Part shown: positions 27,665-36,615 of the stretch, in pieces
Position numbering within the stretch: position 1 is the first letter of the stretch
Layout: each line of letters begins with the position of its first letter
Assembly: GCF_000373925.1 (NCBI RefSeq)
Contig: NZ_KB892812.1
Span: 97,544-161,543, forward strand
Reading direction: 5' to 3'
DNA length: 64,000 bases
DNA from: Actinopolymorpha alba DSM 45243
GTDB lineage: Bacteria > Actinomycetota > Actinomycetes > Propionibacteriales > Actinopolymorphaceae
Program-made: the position numbers and the translations under genes
Notes under the pieces: generated by a model
The model's database searches: none
What the model was told of the DNA's origin: nothing
What the model saw: the letters and a program-made list of their open reading frames with translations, nothing else

Positions 27665-28131
27665 CGGCTCGCCCAGGTGTCGCCGCTCCTGCGATGTGCA
27701 CGGTCACGCATCTGAACCGACTGTCGACGGAGTGTGGCGCTTCGTGTGAGGATGCGCCCTATTGCAGGTGACTCTGATGCTTCTGACCCTGCCCAGGATC
27801 CGGGCGATGAGGAGGGCGGCCGTCGCGGATCCATGGAGCAGGCCGACTTTGCCGCGGGGAGCCGCGGCCCGGCCTCGCGGCTCTCGTCGAAGCGATGGGG
27901 CTGGTAACGACAGAGCCGCTAGACAAGCTCATCGTCGGACGGACCTGAGCGGATGGACGAGGACCCGCCGGCCCGGGATCTTGCTCGCCGCACCGCCGAG
28001 TACCACGCGTTCTACGGCTGGCTGCGGCGACGCACCGACCGGGCTGCGGCATCTGTCGGCGCCGGACATTAGCGTTGTCCTTCGATGCCACCGCGCCGCC
28101 ACGACGCCAACGGCCAGCCGAAGGGGAGGGA
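27665..28131. other. Gene-poor gap between RiPP and Wadjet operons
   Basis: About 467 bases without a convincing gene. A 39-codon frame at 27953-28072 (starts MDEDPPARDLARRT, ends SVGAGH) and a 51-codon acidic frame at 27752-27907 are open but have no RBS and no family match. They may be remnants of a lost gene. The jetA RBS AAGGGGAGGG lies at 28121-28130. Confidence 0.3.
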
Positions 28132-29718
28132 ATGTCAGCGTACAGACGGCTTCCCCGCAACATCTTCGCCTTCACGACGACCGACCTGGCGGAGCTGCAC
28201 ACCGCGACCCTGCAGGCGTTCGGCGACGCGCACGAGCGGCTCGAGACCGCGCTCACGTTCGACGACGTGCGGAGCCACCTGCGGGCGATGGGCTGGTATG
28301 CGCACCTCAGTGACGCCGAGCTGTCCTCCACGCTCCGGTCGTTGACGCAGTGGGGCCTGCTCGACGTCGTTCAGAACCACGCCGCCCACTACGCGAGCGC
28401 GGAGGAGTACGAACGCAAGAACCTGCAGTACTCCCTCACCAAGGCCGGCGAGGCAGCCTTCGAAGGCGTCCAGCGCGCCCTCACCGTACTCGCGTCCACC
28501 GGCGCCCTGCAGACGGCCGTCCTGGAGGCGATCTCCGACCGGCTCGACGAGTTGCACGGCTACCAGCTTGACGAACGCTCGTCTGACCGCCGCATCTTCA
28601 CCGCGCTGACGGAGCTGGAGGGCCACCTCGACGCCCTGCGGTCCAACACCAAGCAGTTCAACTCCGAGCTGCAACGTCTGATCCGGGACGACGCGACCGA
28701 CCTCGCGATGTTCCACGAGGTCAAGCGCGCGACGATCGCCTACCTCGAGGAGTTTGTCACCCACCTCGACGTACGCAAGCACGCTATCCAGGAAGCCCTC
28801 CGCCGCGTCGACGACCATGGCGCGACCGCACTCCACCGACGGGCGCTAAGGGGCGCCGACCTGCCGGCGTTCGGTGGCGACGATCCGGGTCCGGCCTGGC
28901 TGGCGCACCGCGCGAACCGGTGGGATGGGCTGCGGGCGTGGTTCCTTCCGGACGACGAGGGCGCGCCACGGATCGAAGAGCTGCGCGACATCGCGCGCCG
29001 GGCGATTATCTCGCTGATGCGGGTGCTCGAGCGGATCAGCGAGTCCCGCCGGCGTTCGTCGAGCACGGTGTCCGACTTCCGCGCGCTCGCCCGCTGGTTC
29101 GCCAGCGTCCCCTCCGAGGACGACGCGCACAAACTGTGGGACGCCGCGTTCGGGCTCGGGTCCGCGCGGCACGCCCACCTCGCGCCCGACGACGTGGAGG
29201 CCGTGCCGTCCTCGACGCCGTGGTCCGAGGTCGAACCCGTCCCGGTCTCGCCCCTGCTGCGCACCCGCGGCCGCAACGAGCAGGTCGGCCGTACCGCCAA
29301 GGTTCGCGACATCCGCGCCCTCCGTGAACGCCGCCGCACCGCCGCCCGCCTGGAGCGTGCCGAGCTCGAGGCGGCCTGGAACGCCCTTGCCACCAACGGA
29401 GTTGTACGCCTGTCCAGCCTCGGCCGACTCGACCATTCAGCGTTCGAGCACCTGCTGGACCTCGTCGGCCGGGCGCTGGCCGGAGCCGCCGACTCGTCAG
29501 GCGTACGCCGCGGCACCAGCGCCGACGGTCGCGTCGAGATCACCCTGGTCGCGCCATCCGACGGACGGACCGCGACGCTGCGCACCCCGCGCGGCCGGTT
29601 CGGTGGGCCCGACTATCACCTGCGGATCCAGCTGACCGAGGAAACGGGGCAGGAGGCGCGGCGCGAGGCGGCGCGAAGTGAGGCGGGCCGGGAGAGTCGA
29701 CGGGAGGCGCGGCGGTGA
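28132..29718 (+). CDS. jetA: Wadjet JetA (DUF2397)
   Basis: 528 residues from the ATG at 28132, chosen for the purine-rich RBS just before it; a TTG at 28075 would extend the frame without support. N-terminal winged-helix-like part (IFAFTTTDLAELHTATLQAF, LRSLTQWGLLDV), long helical middle and a C-terminal part LERAELEAAWNAL typical of DUF2397. JetA acts like a kleisin (MukF-like) that bridges the JetC ATPase heads. The tail is rich in Glu/Arg repeats (EARREAARSEAGRES). Stop overlaps jetB by 4 bases. Four-gene order jetABCD makes the identity firm. Confidence 0.88.
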   Translation: MSAYRRLPRNIFAFTTTDLAELHTATLQAFGDAHERLETALTFDDVRSHLRAMGWYAHLSDAELSSTLRSLTQWGLLDVVQNHAAHYASAEEYERKNLQYSLTKAGEAAFEGVQRALTVLASTGALQTAVLEAISDRLDELHGYQLDERSSDRRIFTALTELEGHLDALRSNTKQFNSELQRLIRDDATDLAMFHEVKRATIAYLEEFVTHLDVRKHAIQEALRRVDDHGATALHRRALRGADLPAFGGDDPGPAWLAHRANRWDGLRAWFLPDDEGAPRIEELRDIARRAIISLMRVLERISESRRRSSSTVSDFRALARWFASVPSEDDAHKLWDAAFGLGSARHAHLAPDDVEAVPSSTPWSEVEPVPVSPLLRTRGRNEQVGRTAKVRDIRALRERRRTAARLERAELEAAWNALATNGVVRLSSLGRLDHSAFEHLLDLVGRALAGAADSSGVRRGTSADGRVEITLVAPSDGRTATLRTPRGRFGGPDYHLRIQLTEETGQEARREAARSEAGRESRREARR

Positions 29719-31097
29719 CCGCCCTCGGCAACCAGCTCGTACGCCAGGAGGCCGAGGAGATCTCCCGCGGCATCCGCCTCCTGCTCGCCACTCCGTTGCT
29801 CGTCGCCGACCATGATCGGGAAAGCTTCGACGTGGTACGCCGGCGGCGCGGGCCACTCCAGAAATGGTTCGACTACTACTGCGGTTGGCGGCTGGTCGTC
29901 GAGCCGCGGCTGGGGTACGCCCGGCTGGTGAAGGTCCGTAACCGCCCCAACTCCGAGAGACCAGCTCGGCGGCAGCGGTCGGGGCGGGCGCCGTTCGACC
30001 GGCGACGCTACACGTTGTTCTGCGTCCTCGCGGCCGAGCTGCTGTCCGGTCCGGTAACGACGATCGGCCTGCTTGCGGACCGGGTGGTGCAGGCGACCGC
30101 GAACGACGCCGAGGTCCCGACGCTCGACACCGCCCGTCGCGACGAGCGGTCGGCGTTCGTTGACGCTCTCAAGCTGCTCGAACGCTTCGGCGCGGCCGTC
30201 GCCGCCGACGGTGTCACCGAGGCGTACCTCGAACACGAGGATGCCAAGGTTCTCTACCGGGTCGACCACACCCGGCTGCTCCGGCTGCTCGCGGCACCCG
30301 TACCCCCCTCTCGGGTGGCGGAGGAGGAGACGGCCGGCGAAGCGGGCGAGGCGACGAACGAGAGCGCAGGCGAGTCGGAGGATGCAGCGGCGGCCGATAA
30401 GCCAGGAGGCGAGGCAGAGAGCGAGGTGGACGCGAGGGTCGTCGATCCGGACGAGCGGCTGAAGCGTCTGCTCGTCGAGGCGCGCTACGGAGACGCCGCC
30501 GACCCGGCGGGCGACGCCGACGACGTACGCCGCAACCTGTGGGCGCGGCACTCCCTGATGCGCCGGCTGTTCGAGGAGCCGGTGACGTACCGCGCCGACC
30601 TCAGCCAAGCAGAGCGAGCGTACGCCGAGTCGTTGACCGGCCGGCGGCTGATCCGGCAGGCCGCTGAGCAGGCCGGCCTTATCCTCGAGGAACGCGCGGA
30701 GGGGTTCCTGCTCGTCGACGCCGACGCCCTCGCGACCGACGACAAGTTCCCCGACGATCGGAACAACGCCAAGGTGGCCGCCTTACTGCTGCTCGACGAA
30801 CTCGTCGCCGCGGGCGCTCCACTCGACCGTGCCGACCTCGTGAAGAGAGCCGAAGCGCTCCTCGCCACCGAGCCCAGCTGGGCCCGCGCGTACCAGTCCG
30901 AGGGTGGAGCGGCCCGGTTGGCAGATGACGGGGTCCGCGTGTTGTGCGGCTTCGGTCTCGCTCGCCGCGACGAAGGGGCCGTCCGAGCACTGCCGGCGGC
31001 GGCCCGCTACACAGTCGTACGCCCAGACAGCACGCCCGACGAGCGAGGGCCCGATCATGGGCAGCAACGGAGCCGGAGCCAGGATGCCGCCCAATGA
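29715..31097 (+). CDS. jetB: Wadjet JetB (DUF2398)
   Basis: 460 residues, GTG start in the GTGA overlap with jetA. Recognised by the N-terminal IRLLLATPLLVADHDRESF, YTLFCVLAAELL, LLERFGAAVAADG and the C-terminal RRLIRQAAEQAGLILEERAEGFLLVD, as in DUF2398 proteins. JetB is the MukE/KITE-like subunit that binds JetA. An acidic low-complexity insert at about 30310-30440 (Ala/Glu/Gly-rich) splits the protein and is probably a flexible loop. The end overlaps the start of jetC by 14 bases. Confidence 0.85.
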   Translation: MTALGNQLVRQEAEEISRGIRLLLATPLLVADHDRESFDVVRRRRGPLQKWFDYYCGWRLVVEPRLGYARLVKVRNRPNSERPARRQRSGRAPFDRRRYTLFCVLAAELLSGPVTTIGLLADRVVQATANDAEVPTLDTARRDERSAFVDALKLLERFGAAVAADGVTEAYLEHEDAKVLYRVDHTRLLRLLAAPVPPSRVAEEETAGEAGEATNESAGESEDAAAADKPGGEAESEVDARVVDPDERLKRLLVEARYGDAADPAGDADDVRRNLWARHSLMRRLFEEPVTYRADLSQAERAYAESLTGRRLIRQAAEQAGLILEERAEGFLLVDADALATDDKFPDDRNNAKVAALLLLDELVAAGAPLDRADLVKRAEALLATEPSWARAYQSEGGAARLADDGVRVLCGFGLARRDEGAVRALPAAARYTVVRPDSTPDERGPDHGQQRSRSQDAAQ

Positions 31098-34000
31098 TGT
31101 GGTGACCGAGATGCCCGCCGCGCACGCTCTTCCGGTCGCGGACGAGGCAAATGCGGGCGCCCCCGAGACCCCCGCCGACGACTCCGAGCGCTGGCGGCCC
31201 GTCCGCGCCGGGATCATCAACGTCTGGCGCTACTACGACGAGACGTTCCACTTCCACGGCGGCCGGATGCTGCTGCGCGGCCCCAACGGCACCGGCAAGT
31301 CGAAGGCGCTCGAACTCCTGCTGCCCTACCTGTACGACGCCAACCTGCAGCCCCGCCGGCTGTCGACGTTCGGCGGCACCGAACGCACCATGCACTGGAA
31401 CCTCATGGGCGACGGCTACGACGGCACCAACCGCGTGGGGTACGTCTGGCTCGAGTTCGGCCGGCTGGAGGGCGAGCGGGAGGAGTGGTTCACCTGCGGA
31501 GCGCGGCTCCAGGCGAGCACCAACACTCGGTCGGTGGGTTCCACCTACTTCACCAGCACCCAGCGGATCGGCGTGCCCGGCGGGCTGGCCCTGGTCAACG
31601 ACGCGGGCCGACCACTGACGAGGCAGGACCTCGGGACCGCGCTCGGCGACGCCGGCCAGCTCCACGACTCCGGTGGTGACTACCGCCGGACCGTCCGGCA
31701 GACCCTCTTCCCGGGCTTCACGGAGCAGAAGTACGACGCGCTCGTCATGGCGCTCCTCCAACTCCGTACCCCCAAGCTGTCCGAGCACCTCGATCCGGGT
31801 GTGCTGTCCACCTTGCTGTCCCGCGCGCTGCCGCCGCTGGACCACGGAGACATCGCCGAGATCGCGGAAGGGTTCGAACGCCTCGACCGGCAGCAGAAAG
31901 ATCTCGAACGCCTCGACACCGAGGTCGAGGCCGCCGACGCGCTGGCCAAAGCTCAGCTCACCTACGCCCGTCGGGTCCTGCGCGCCGCCGCGGCCCGGCT
32001 CATCTCCGCGACCTCCACCATGGACGGCCTGACCCGCAAGGCGCGGGAGAGCCAGGAGGCGTACGAACGAACGAACGCCGAAATCGAGACGCTCGCGACC
32101 CGTCAAGACGACCTTGACGCCGAGTCACGCCAGGCGCGGGCCAGGATCGAGACACTCACCAACCTCGACGCCTACCGCGAGGGTAGGGAACTCGACCAAC
32201 TCCGCGACCAGCGACGCGAGGCGGTCCGGCGCGCGGAAGGTGAGCGGGCGCGTGCCGACCAACTCGCCGAGAGCGCTCGCGACGCCGAGGAGCGGGCTCA
32301 GGCCGCGGGGCTGAAAGCCGAGCAGGCCGGTCAGCATGCCGACCGGTGCCGGCTGGATGCGGAGCACGCGGCCCGTCGACCCGGCATGCTCGCGGTCTTC
32401 GACGAACTCGCCGCGGTGCCCGACGTGAGCACGGCCAAACACCTGCTCCGCGGGGCGGTGGAGAGCCGGCGGACGCAGGTCGGTCAGGTCCGTAAGAACC
32501 TCCGGGAGCACGAGCGCGCGATCGAGCGGCGCAAGGAAGCCGAACGCCTCCTCGAGGACGCGCGGAACGCCCTCGCCACGGTGGAGGCCCGGGCCGACCA
32601 GGCCCGCCAGCGCCACGATGCGGCCCTCGCCACGCTCACCGACGACCTCGCGGCCTGGGCGGACGGCTGCCCGGAACTCCCGCTCGACGTCGACGCCCTC
32701 ACCGCCGCGGCGGCGAGCGAGACCGCCGTTCTCACGATCGTCAACGCCGCGACAGAGCAGGTGACCACCGCGATCACCCGCGCCGAAGAGGCCGAACGGT
32801 CCCGCCGGAAGGCGTTGGCGGCGGAGCGCGACGCCAAGTCGGCGGAGCGGGCCAAGCTCGAGCGGGCGCCTGACGTGCCGCCGCCTCCCTACACCCGTGG
32901 CCTCGATCGTTCGACGTTGCCGGGTGCGCCGTTGTGGCGTCTGGTGTCGTTCAAGCCCGACGTCGATCCGTCGACGCAGGCGGGCGTCGAGGCGGCGCTG
33001 GAGGCGTCTGGGCTGTTGGACGCGTGGGTGTTCCCTGACGGGCGGCTTGACGCGCCGGGCAACGACGCTTTCGCCGAGCCGGCGTTCGGCACCACGGTCG
33101 ACGGCCCGACCCTGGCTGACGTGCTGGTGGGCGAGTCTGACGCGCCGGTCCCCGCTGAGCGGGTGGCCCGGCTTCTGAACGCGGTGGCCTACGCCGGCAG
33201 CGCCCCCGACCACGTGGTCGCGGTGGGCGGCGATGGTAGCTGGCGACTGGCCGCCGCGTACGGCCGCTGGCACAAGCCCGAACCCAGCTACATCGGGGCC
33301 ACCGCACGCGAGCGTGCCCGCCAGCGCCGGATCGCCGAGCTGGACGCCGAGATCGCCGCGATCGACGACCAGCTCGCCGCGGTGGACGAGGCGCTGCGGC
33401 AGCTTGCCGCACGGCGGGACCGGCTCGCCGACGAGGTACGCCGGCGCCCTGACCATGGCCCGCTGGCTGCCGCGATCGAGGCTCTGCGTACCACCGAAGC
33501 GGAGTTGGGCCCACGCCGCGACGCCGTGAGTCGGCACCGGGAGTCGGTCACGGAGTGGGAGGAACGCGTCGCGACCGCCGTCAAGGCACTGACGACGACC
33601 GCCGCGCAGCACGGGTTGCCGACCCGGGACGACGCACTCGACCAGGTGGTGGAGGCGCTCGACGCCTTCCGCTCGCAGGGCGAGGACTGGCTCGCCGCCC
33701 GCCAGGAGGAGACGACCGCTCGGGAACACGCGAGCACCCTCGTCGGCCTCGCGGCGGAGGCGCACTCCTCGGCTCGCGCCGCCGTGGCTGCCGCTGCCGA
33801 CCGTGAGGCCGAGGCGGGCGAGCTCGCCGAACGCCTGGCCGCGGTGGAGAGTTCGGTCGGCGCGGAGTACCGCGAGCTGGTCGAGCAGATCGGTCAGCTG
33901 CGGGCCCGGCTCGCCGCCATCGAGCCGGAACGCAAGGAACTCGGCAGCCAGGCACAAACGCTGGGGGTCCGGCTCGGCCGGTTGGACAGCGACCGCCGCA

Positions 34001-35196
34001 CCGCCGAGGCGGGTCGCGACGAGGCGGTGGTCGAACGCGACACCGCCGCAGCGCGATTCCGCCATCTGTGTGCGGGACACCTGCCGGCAGATGCCCGGAT
34101 GGACGTCGACCCGGCCGCCCAGGAGACGACGAGAGCCGTTCTTGACACCGCCCGGCGGGTCGCTGACGCGTGGGGATCAGTGCCGTACGAGCCGGCTGAC
34201 CTGCGCCGCGCGGAGGGTCGCGTCTCTGACCAGATGCATGCCGCCGAGGAGATCCTCGCCGGGCGGGCCGACCTGTCGTTCGAGATCGACGACGGCGACC
34301 GCGTGCTGACGGCGAACGTCGACGGACTCCGGACCGGCGTCTCCCAGCTCGCGCAGGTGCTGCGGACCGAGCGCGACCAGGCGCGGACCCATCTCACCGA
34401 TGCCGAGCGGGACCTCTTCGATCGGACGCTCACCGGTGACACCCGCCGCCAGCTGGCCGCGCGTATCCGGCAGGCGCACGACCTGGTGGACACGATGAAC
34501 CACCACCTCGCGCAGGTTCGTACGGCGTCAAAGGTCCGCGTCCGGCTGGACTGGCGGGTGGACCCGCAACTTCCGACGGGTACGCGGGAGGCCCGGGATC
34601 TCCTCCTACGCGACCCGGCCCGGCTGGGCACGGCGGAGCGGGACGCCCTGCACACGTTCTTCCGGGCGCGGATCGACGAAGCCCGCGCCCTCGATACCTC
34701 AGCGAACTGGGACGAGCAGCTGCTCGAGGTGCTCGACTACACCAGGTGGCATCAGTTCACCGTCGACCTCGACCGCGACGACGGGGAGGGCTGGCGCCGG
34801 GTGACGAAGCGGCTGCACGGCGCGTTGTCGGGTGGGGAGAAGGCGATCGTCCTGCACCTGCCGTTGTTCGCCGCGGCGTCCGCCCACTACCGCTCCACGC
34901 CGATCGCGCCCCGGCTCATCCTGCTGGACGAGGTCTTTGTCGGCGTCGACTCGGTGAACCGCGGGCAGTTGCTGCAGCTGTTGTCGGCGTTCGATCTGGA
35001 TCTCATGCTCACCTCCGACCACGAGTGGTGTACGTACGCCGAACTCGATGGCATCGCCATCCACCAGCTGATCACCGACTCTGACGACAATGCCGTGACG
35101 ACCGCGCGGTTCACTTGGGATGGCCGGCGACTCAGGGCGGCGAGCGACGATCCTGACGATGACGGGCTCTTCCCGGTGGACGGCGATGCCAGCTGA
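31084..35196 (+). CDS. jetC: Wadjet JetC, SMC-like ATPase
   Basis: 1370 residues from the ATG at 31084; the frame is open upstream inside jetB, but this ATG gives a usual N-terminus. Walker A GPNGTGKS at 66-73, long coiled coils on both sides of a hinge-like part around SLDRSTLPGAPLW to GGDGSWRLA, then signature LSGGE at 1248 and Walker B ILLDEV with D1282-E1283, and a final TSDHEW. This is the MukB-like motor of Wadjet that extrudes DNA loops on small circular DNA so that JetD can cut. The start overlaps jetB and the end overlaps jetD by 11 bases. Confidence 0.9.
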   Translation: MPPNDVVTEMPAAHALPVADEANAGAPETPADDSERWRPVRAGIINVWRYYDETFHFHGGRMLLRGPNGTGKSKALELLLPYLYDANLQPRRLSTFGGTERTMHWNLMGDGYDGTNRVGYVWLEFGRLEGEREEWFTCGARLQASTNTRSVGSTYFTSTQRIGVPGGLALVNDAGRPLTRQDLGTALGDAGQLHDSGGDYRRTVRQTLFPGFTEQKYDALVMALLQLRTPKLSEHLDPGVLSTLLSRALPPLDHGDIAEIAEGFERLDRQQKDLERLDTEVEAADALAKAQLTYARRVLRAAAARLISATSTMDGLTRKARESQEAYERTNAEIETLATRQDDLDAESRQARARIETLTNLDAYREGRELDQLRDQRREAVRRAEGERARADQLAESARDAEERAQAAGLKAEQAGQHADRCRLDAEHAARRPGMLAVFDELAAVPDVSTAKHLLRGAVESRRTQVGQVRKNLREHERAIERRKEAERLLEDARNALATVEARADQARQRHDAALATLTDDLAAWADGCPELPLDVDALTAAAASETAVLTIVNAATEQVTTAITRAEEAERSRRKALAAERDAKSAERAKLERAPDVPPPPYTRGLDRSTLPGAPLWRLVSFKPDVDPSTQAGVEAALEASGLLDAWVFPDGRLDAPGNDAFAEPAFGTTVDGPTLADVLVGESDAPVPAERVARLLNAVAYAGSAPDHVVAVGGDGSWRLAAAYGRWHKPEPSYIGATARERARQRRIAELDAEIAAIDDQLAAVDEALRQLAARRDRLADEVRRRPDHGPLAAAIEALRTTEAELGPRRDAVSRHRESVTEWEERVATAVKALTTTAAQHGLPTRDDALDQVVEALDAFRSQGEDWLAARQEETTAREHASTLVGLAAEAHSSARAAVAAAADREAEAGELAERLAAVESSVGAEYRELVEQIGQLRARLAAIEPERKELGSQAQTLGVRLGRLDSDRRTAEAGRDEAVVERDTAAARFRHLCAGHLPADARMDVDPAAQETTRAVLDTARRVADAWGSVPYEPADLRRAEGRVSDQMHAAEEILAGRADLSFEIDDGDRVLTANVDGLRTGVSQLAQVLRTERDQARTHLTDAERDLFDRTLTGDTRRQLAARIRQAHDLVDTMNHHLAQVRTASKVRVRLDWRVDPQLPTGTREARDLLLRDPARLGTAERDALHTFFRARIDEARALDTSANWDEQLLEVLDYTRWHQFTVDLDRDDGEGWRRVTKRLHGALSGGEKAIVLHLPLFAAASAHYRSTPIAPRLILLDEVFVGVDSVNRGQLLQLLSAFDLDLMLTSDHEWCTYAELDGIAIHQLITDSDDNAVTTARFTWDGRRLRAASDDPDDDGLFPVDGDAS

Positions 35197-36433
35197 CCTG
35201 ACCGTCGCGGCGCGGGCGTCGCTGGACCGTCCCGAACTCGCGCCGTTGTGGTCGGCGCTGCGGGAACGCTTCGAGTCCGGGCAGCCGGTCACGCGCGTCC
35301 GGGTCGGCCCGCTGGACGTCGACCAGCAGACCGCGCTGGCGGACCTGCTCGGGCTGCTGCGCCTGCCGGGTGAGTTCGCGCGGGTGTCGCTCGAGCAACT
35401 CGACCGGGTGCTCGTCGACATGACGGCTCTCGAATCTCGTTCTGTCGTTGAGATTCTCACCGGTCCACTGGTCGACCGCGCCGCGGCTCGGCTGGCCGAC
35501 CGCGAGGCGCGCGACGCACTGTGGAACTGGTTGGACAATCACCCGGTCGTCCGGTCAGAGCCGGCACTGCGCGACTGGGTGGCGCGGGTCCGTCGGGCCG
35601 GCGTCGTGGAGGGCTCGGTGCCGCAGACCAGGCGGCTGCTCGAACGCGCGCTCGCCGTCCTCGGCGCTCTGCCGGCCGACGGCCTACCGTTGCCGGCGTT
35701 CGCGGAATCCACCTGCGGCGACGAGCATGGCCTGGACGACGGGCGCCGGCTGTCGACGCTGGTCCTCCACGCTCTGGCGACGTTGTACGACGAACCCGAA
35801 CCCGCGAACGCTGAGCATCGCCGCCAGCTCTGGGAGCGGGCCGGCGTCGCCTGTGACACCTTGTCGACGACGGTCCTGGTTGCTGGTCTGCGTCCTGGCG
35901 GCGACAGCGCGTTGGCGAAGGTCCTGCGGATCTGGGCTGATGCCGGGCAGGCCGGGGTTGTCACGCTGGACCAGGTACGCGTGGCCGGCGCTCTTGACGC
36001 CTGTGCCTCGACAGTGTGGGTGGTCGAAAATCCTTCGGTGCTGGCGATGGCGGTGGCGCGCTTCACGACCGCCTGCCCGCCGATGGTCTGCACGTCCGGC
36101 TGGCCCAACAGCGCGACCATCCTGCTCCTCCGTCGCCTTCGCGAGGCCGGGGCCGAGATTCGCTACCACGGCGACTTCGACGGTGACGGCCTCCGAATCG
36201 CGGCGTACGTCTGTAGCAAGGTCGGCGCGGTGCCGTGGCGCATGACCAGCCGCGACTACCTCGCCGCCGCAACGCCCGGAGGCAGAAGCCCGGGGCGAGT
36301 CACCGATGTGCCGTGGGATGCCGAACTCGGGCCGCACGTTCGATCCTTGGGGGTCGCCGTGCCGGAGGAACGCGTCGCAACGGAACTCCTCGACGAGCTC
36401 GCTGCGCAATTGATCCGCACCGGGCCAGGATGA
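35186..36433 (+). CDS. jetD: Wadjet JetD, TOPRIM nuclease (DUF2399)
   Basis: 415 residues from the ATG at 35186, which follows GGTGGA at 35175-35180 and overlaps the jetC stop. The C-terminal half is the TOPRIM domain: catalytic Glu281 in VVENPS, then HGDFDGDG with D330, D332 and D334. These acidic residues bind Mg and are needed for DNA cleavage by Wadjet nucleases. The N-terminal half is a helical DUF3323-like part. All four Jet subunits are intact and share overlapping starts and stops, so the system is probably functional. Confidence 0.9.
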   Translation: MPADLTVAARASLDRPELAPLWSALRERFESGQPVTRVRVGPLDVDQQTALADLLGLLRLPGEFARVSLEQLDRVLVDMTALESRSVVEILTGPLVDRAAARLADREARDALWNWLDNHPVVRSEPALRDWVARVRRAGVVEGSVPQTRRLLERALAVLGALPADGLPLPAFAESTCGDEHGLDDGRRLSTLVLHALATLYDEPEPANAEHRRQLWERAGVACDTLSTTVLVAGLRPGGDSALAKVLRIWADAGQAGVVTLDQVRVAGALDACASTVWVVENPSVLAMAVARFTTACPPMVCTSGWPNSATILLLRRLREAGAEIRYHGDFDGDGLRIAAYVCSKVGAVPWRMTSRDYLAAATPGGRSPGRVTDVPWDAELGPHVRSLGVAVPEERVATELLDELAAQLIRTGPG

Positions 36434-36615
36434 GGAAGAGTTTTCGTCGCTATCTGACTGAAATCCTTCCCGATCCTCGCGCCGCCAGGCTGATTGGCCT
36501 GCCGTCTCAGGATCTGGATGGTCGGGGTGTACGCAACGTGAGACAGCGTTGACCTCGCGCTTCAATTCCCCACCATGCAAGGTGAATCGGGCGCGTGCGA
36601 AATTCCCTGACCTGA

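Noticed and set aside
32125..34080. 651-codon minus-strand frame opposite jetC
   Set aside because: Mirror of coiled-coil coding sequence, with composition typical of a shadow frame.
28132..36433. Reading the SMC-like operon as a housekeeping MukBEF condensin
   Set aside because: The fourth gene is a TOPRIM DUF2399 protein, which is specific to Wadjet, and actinobacteria use a different Smc-ScpAB.
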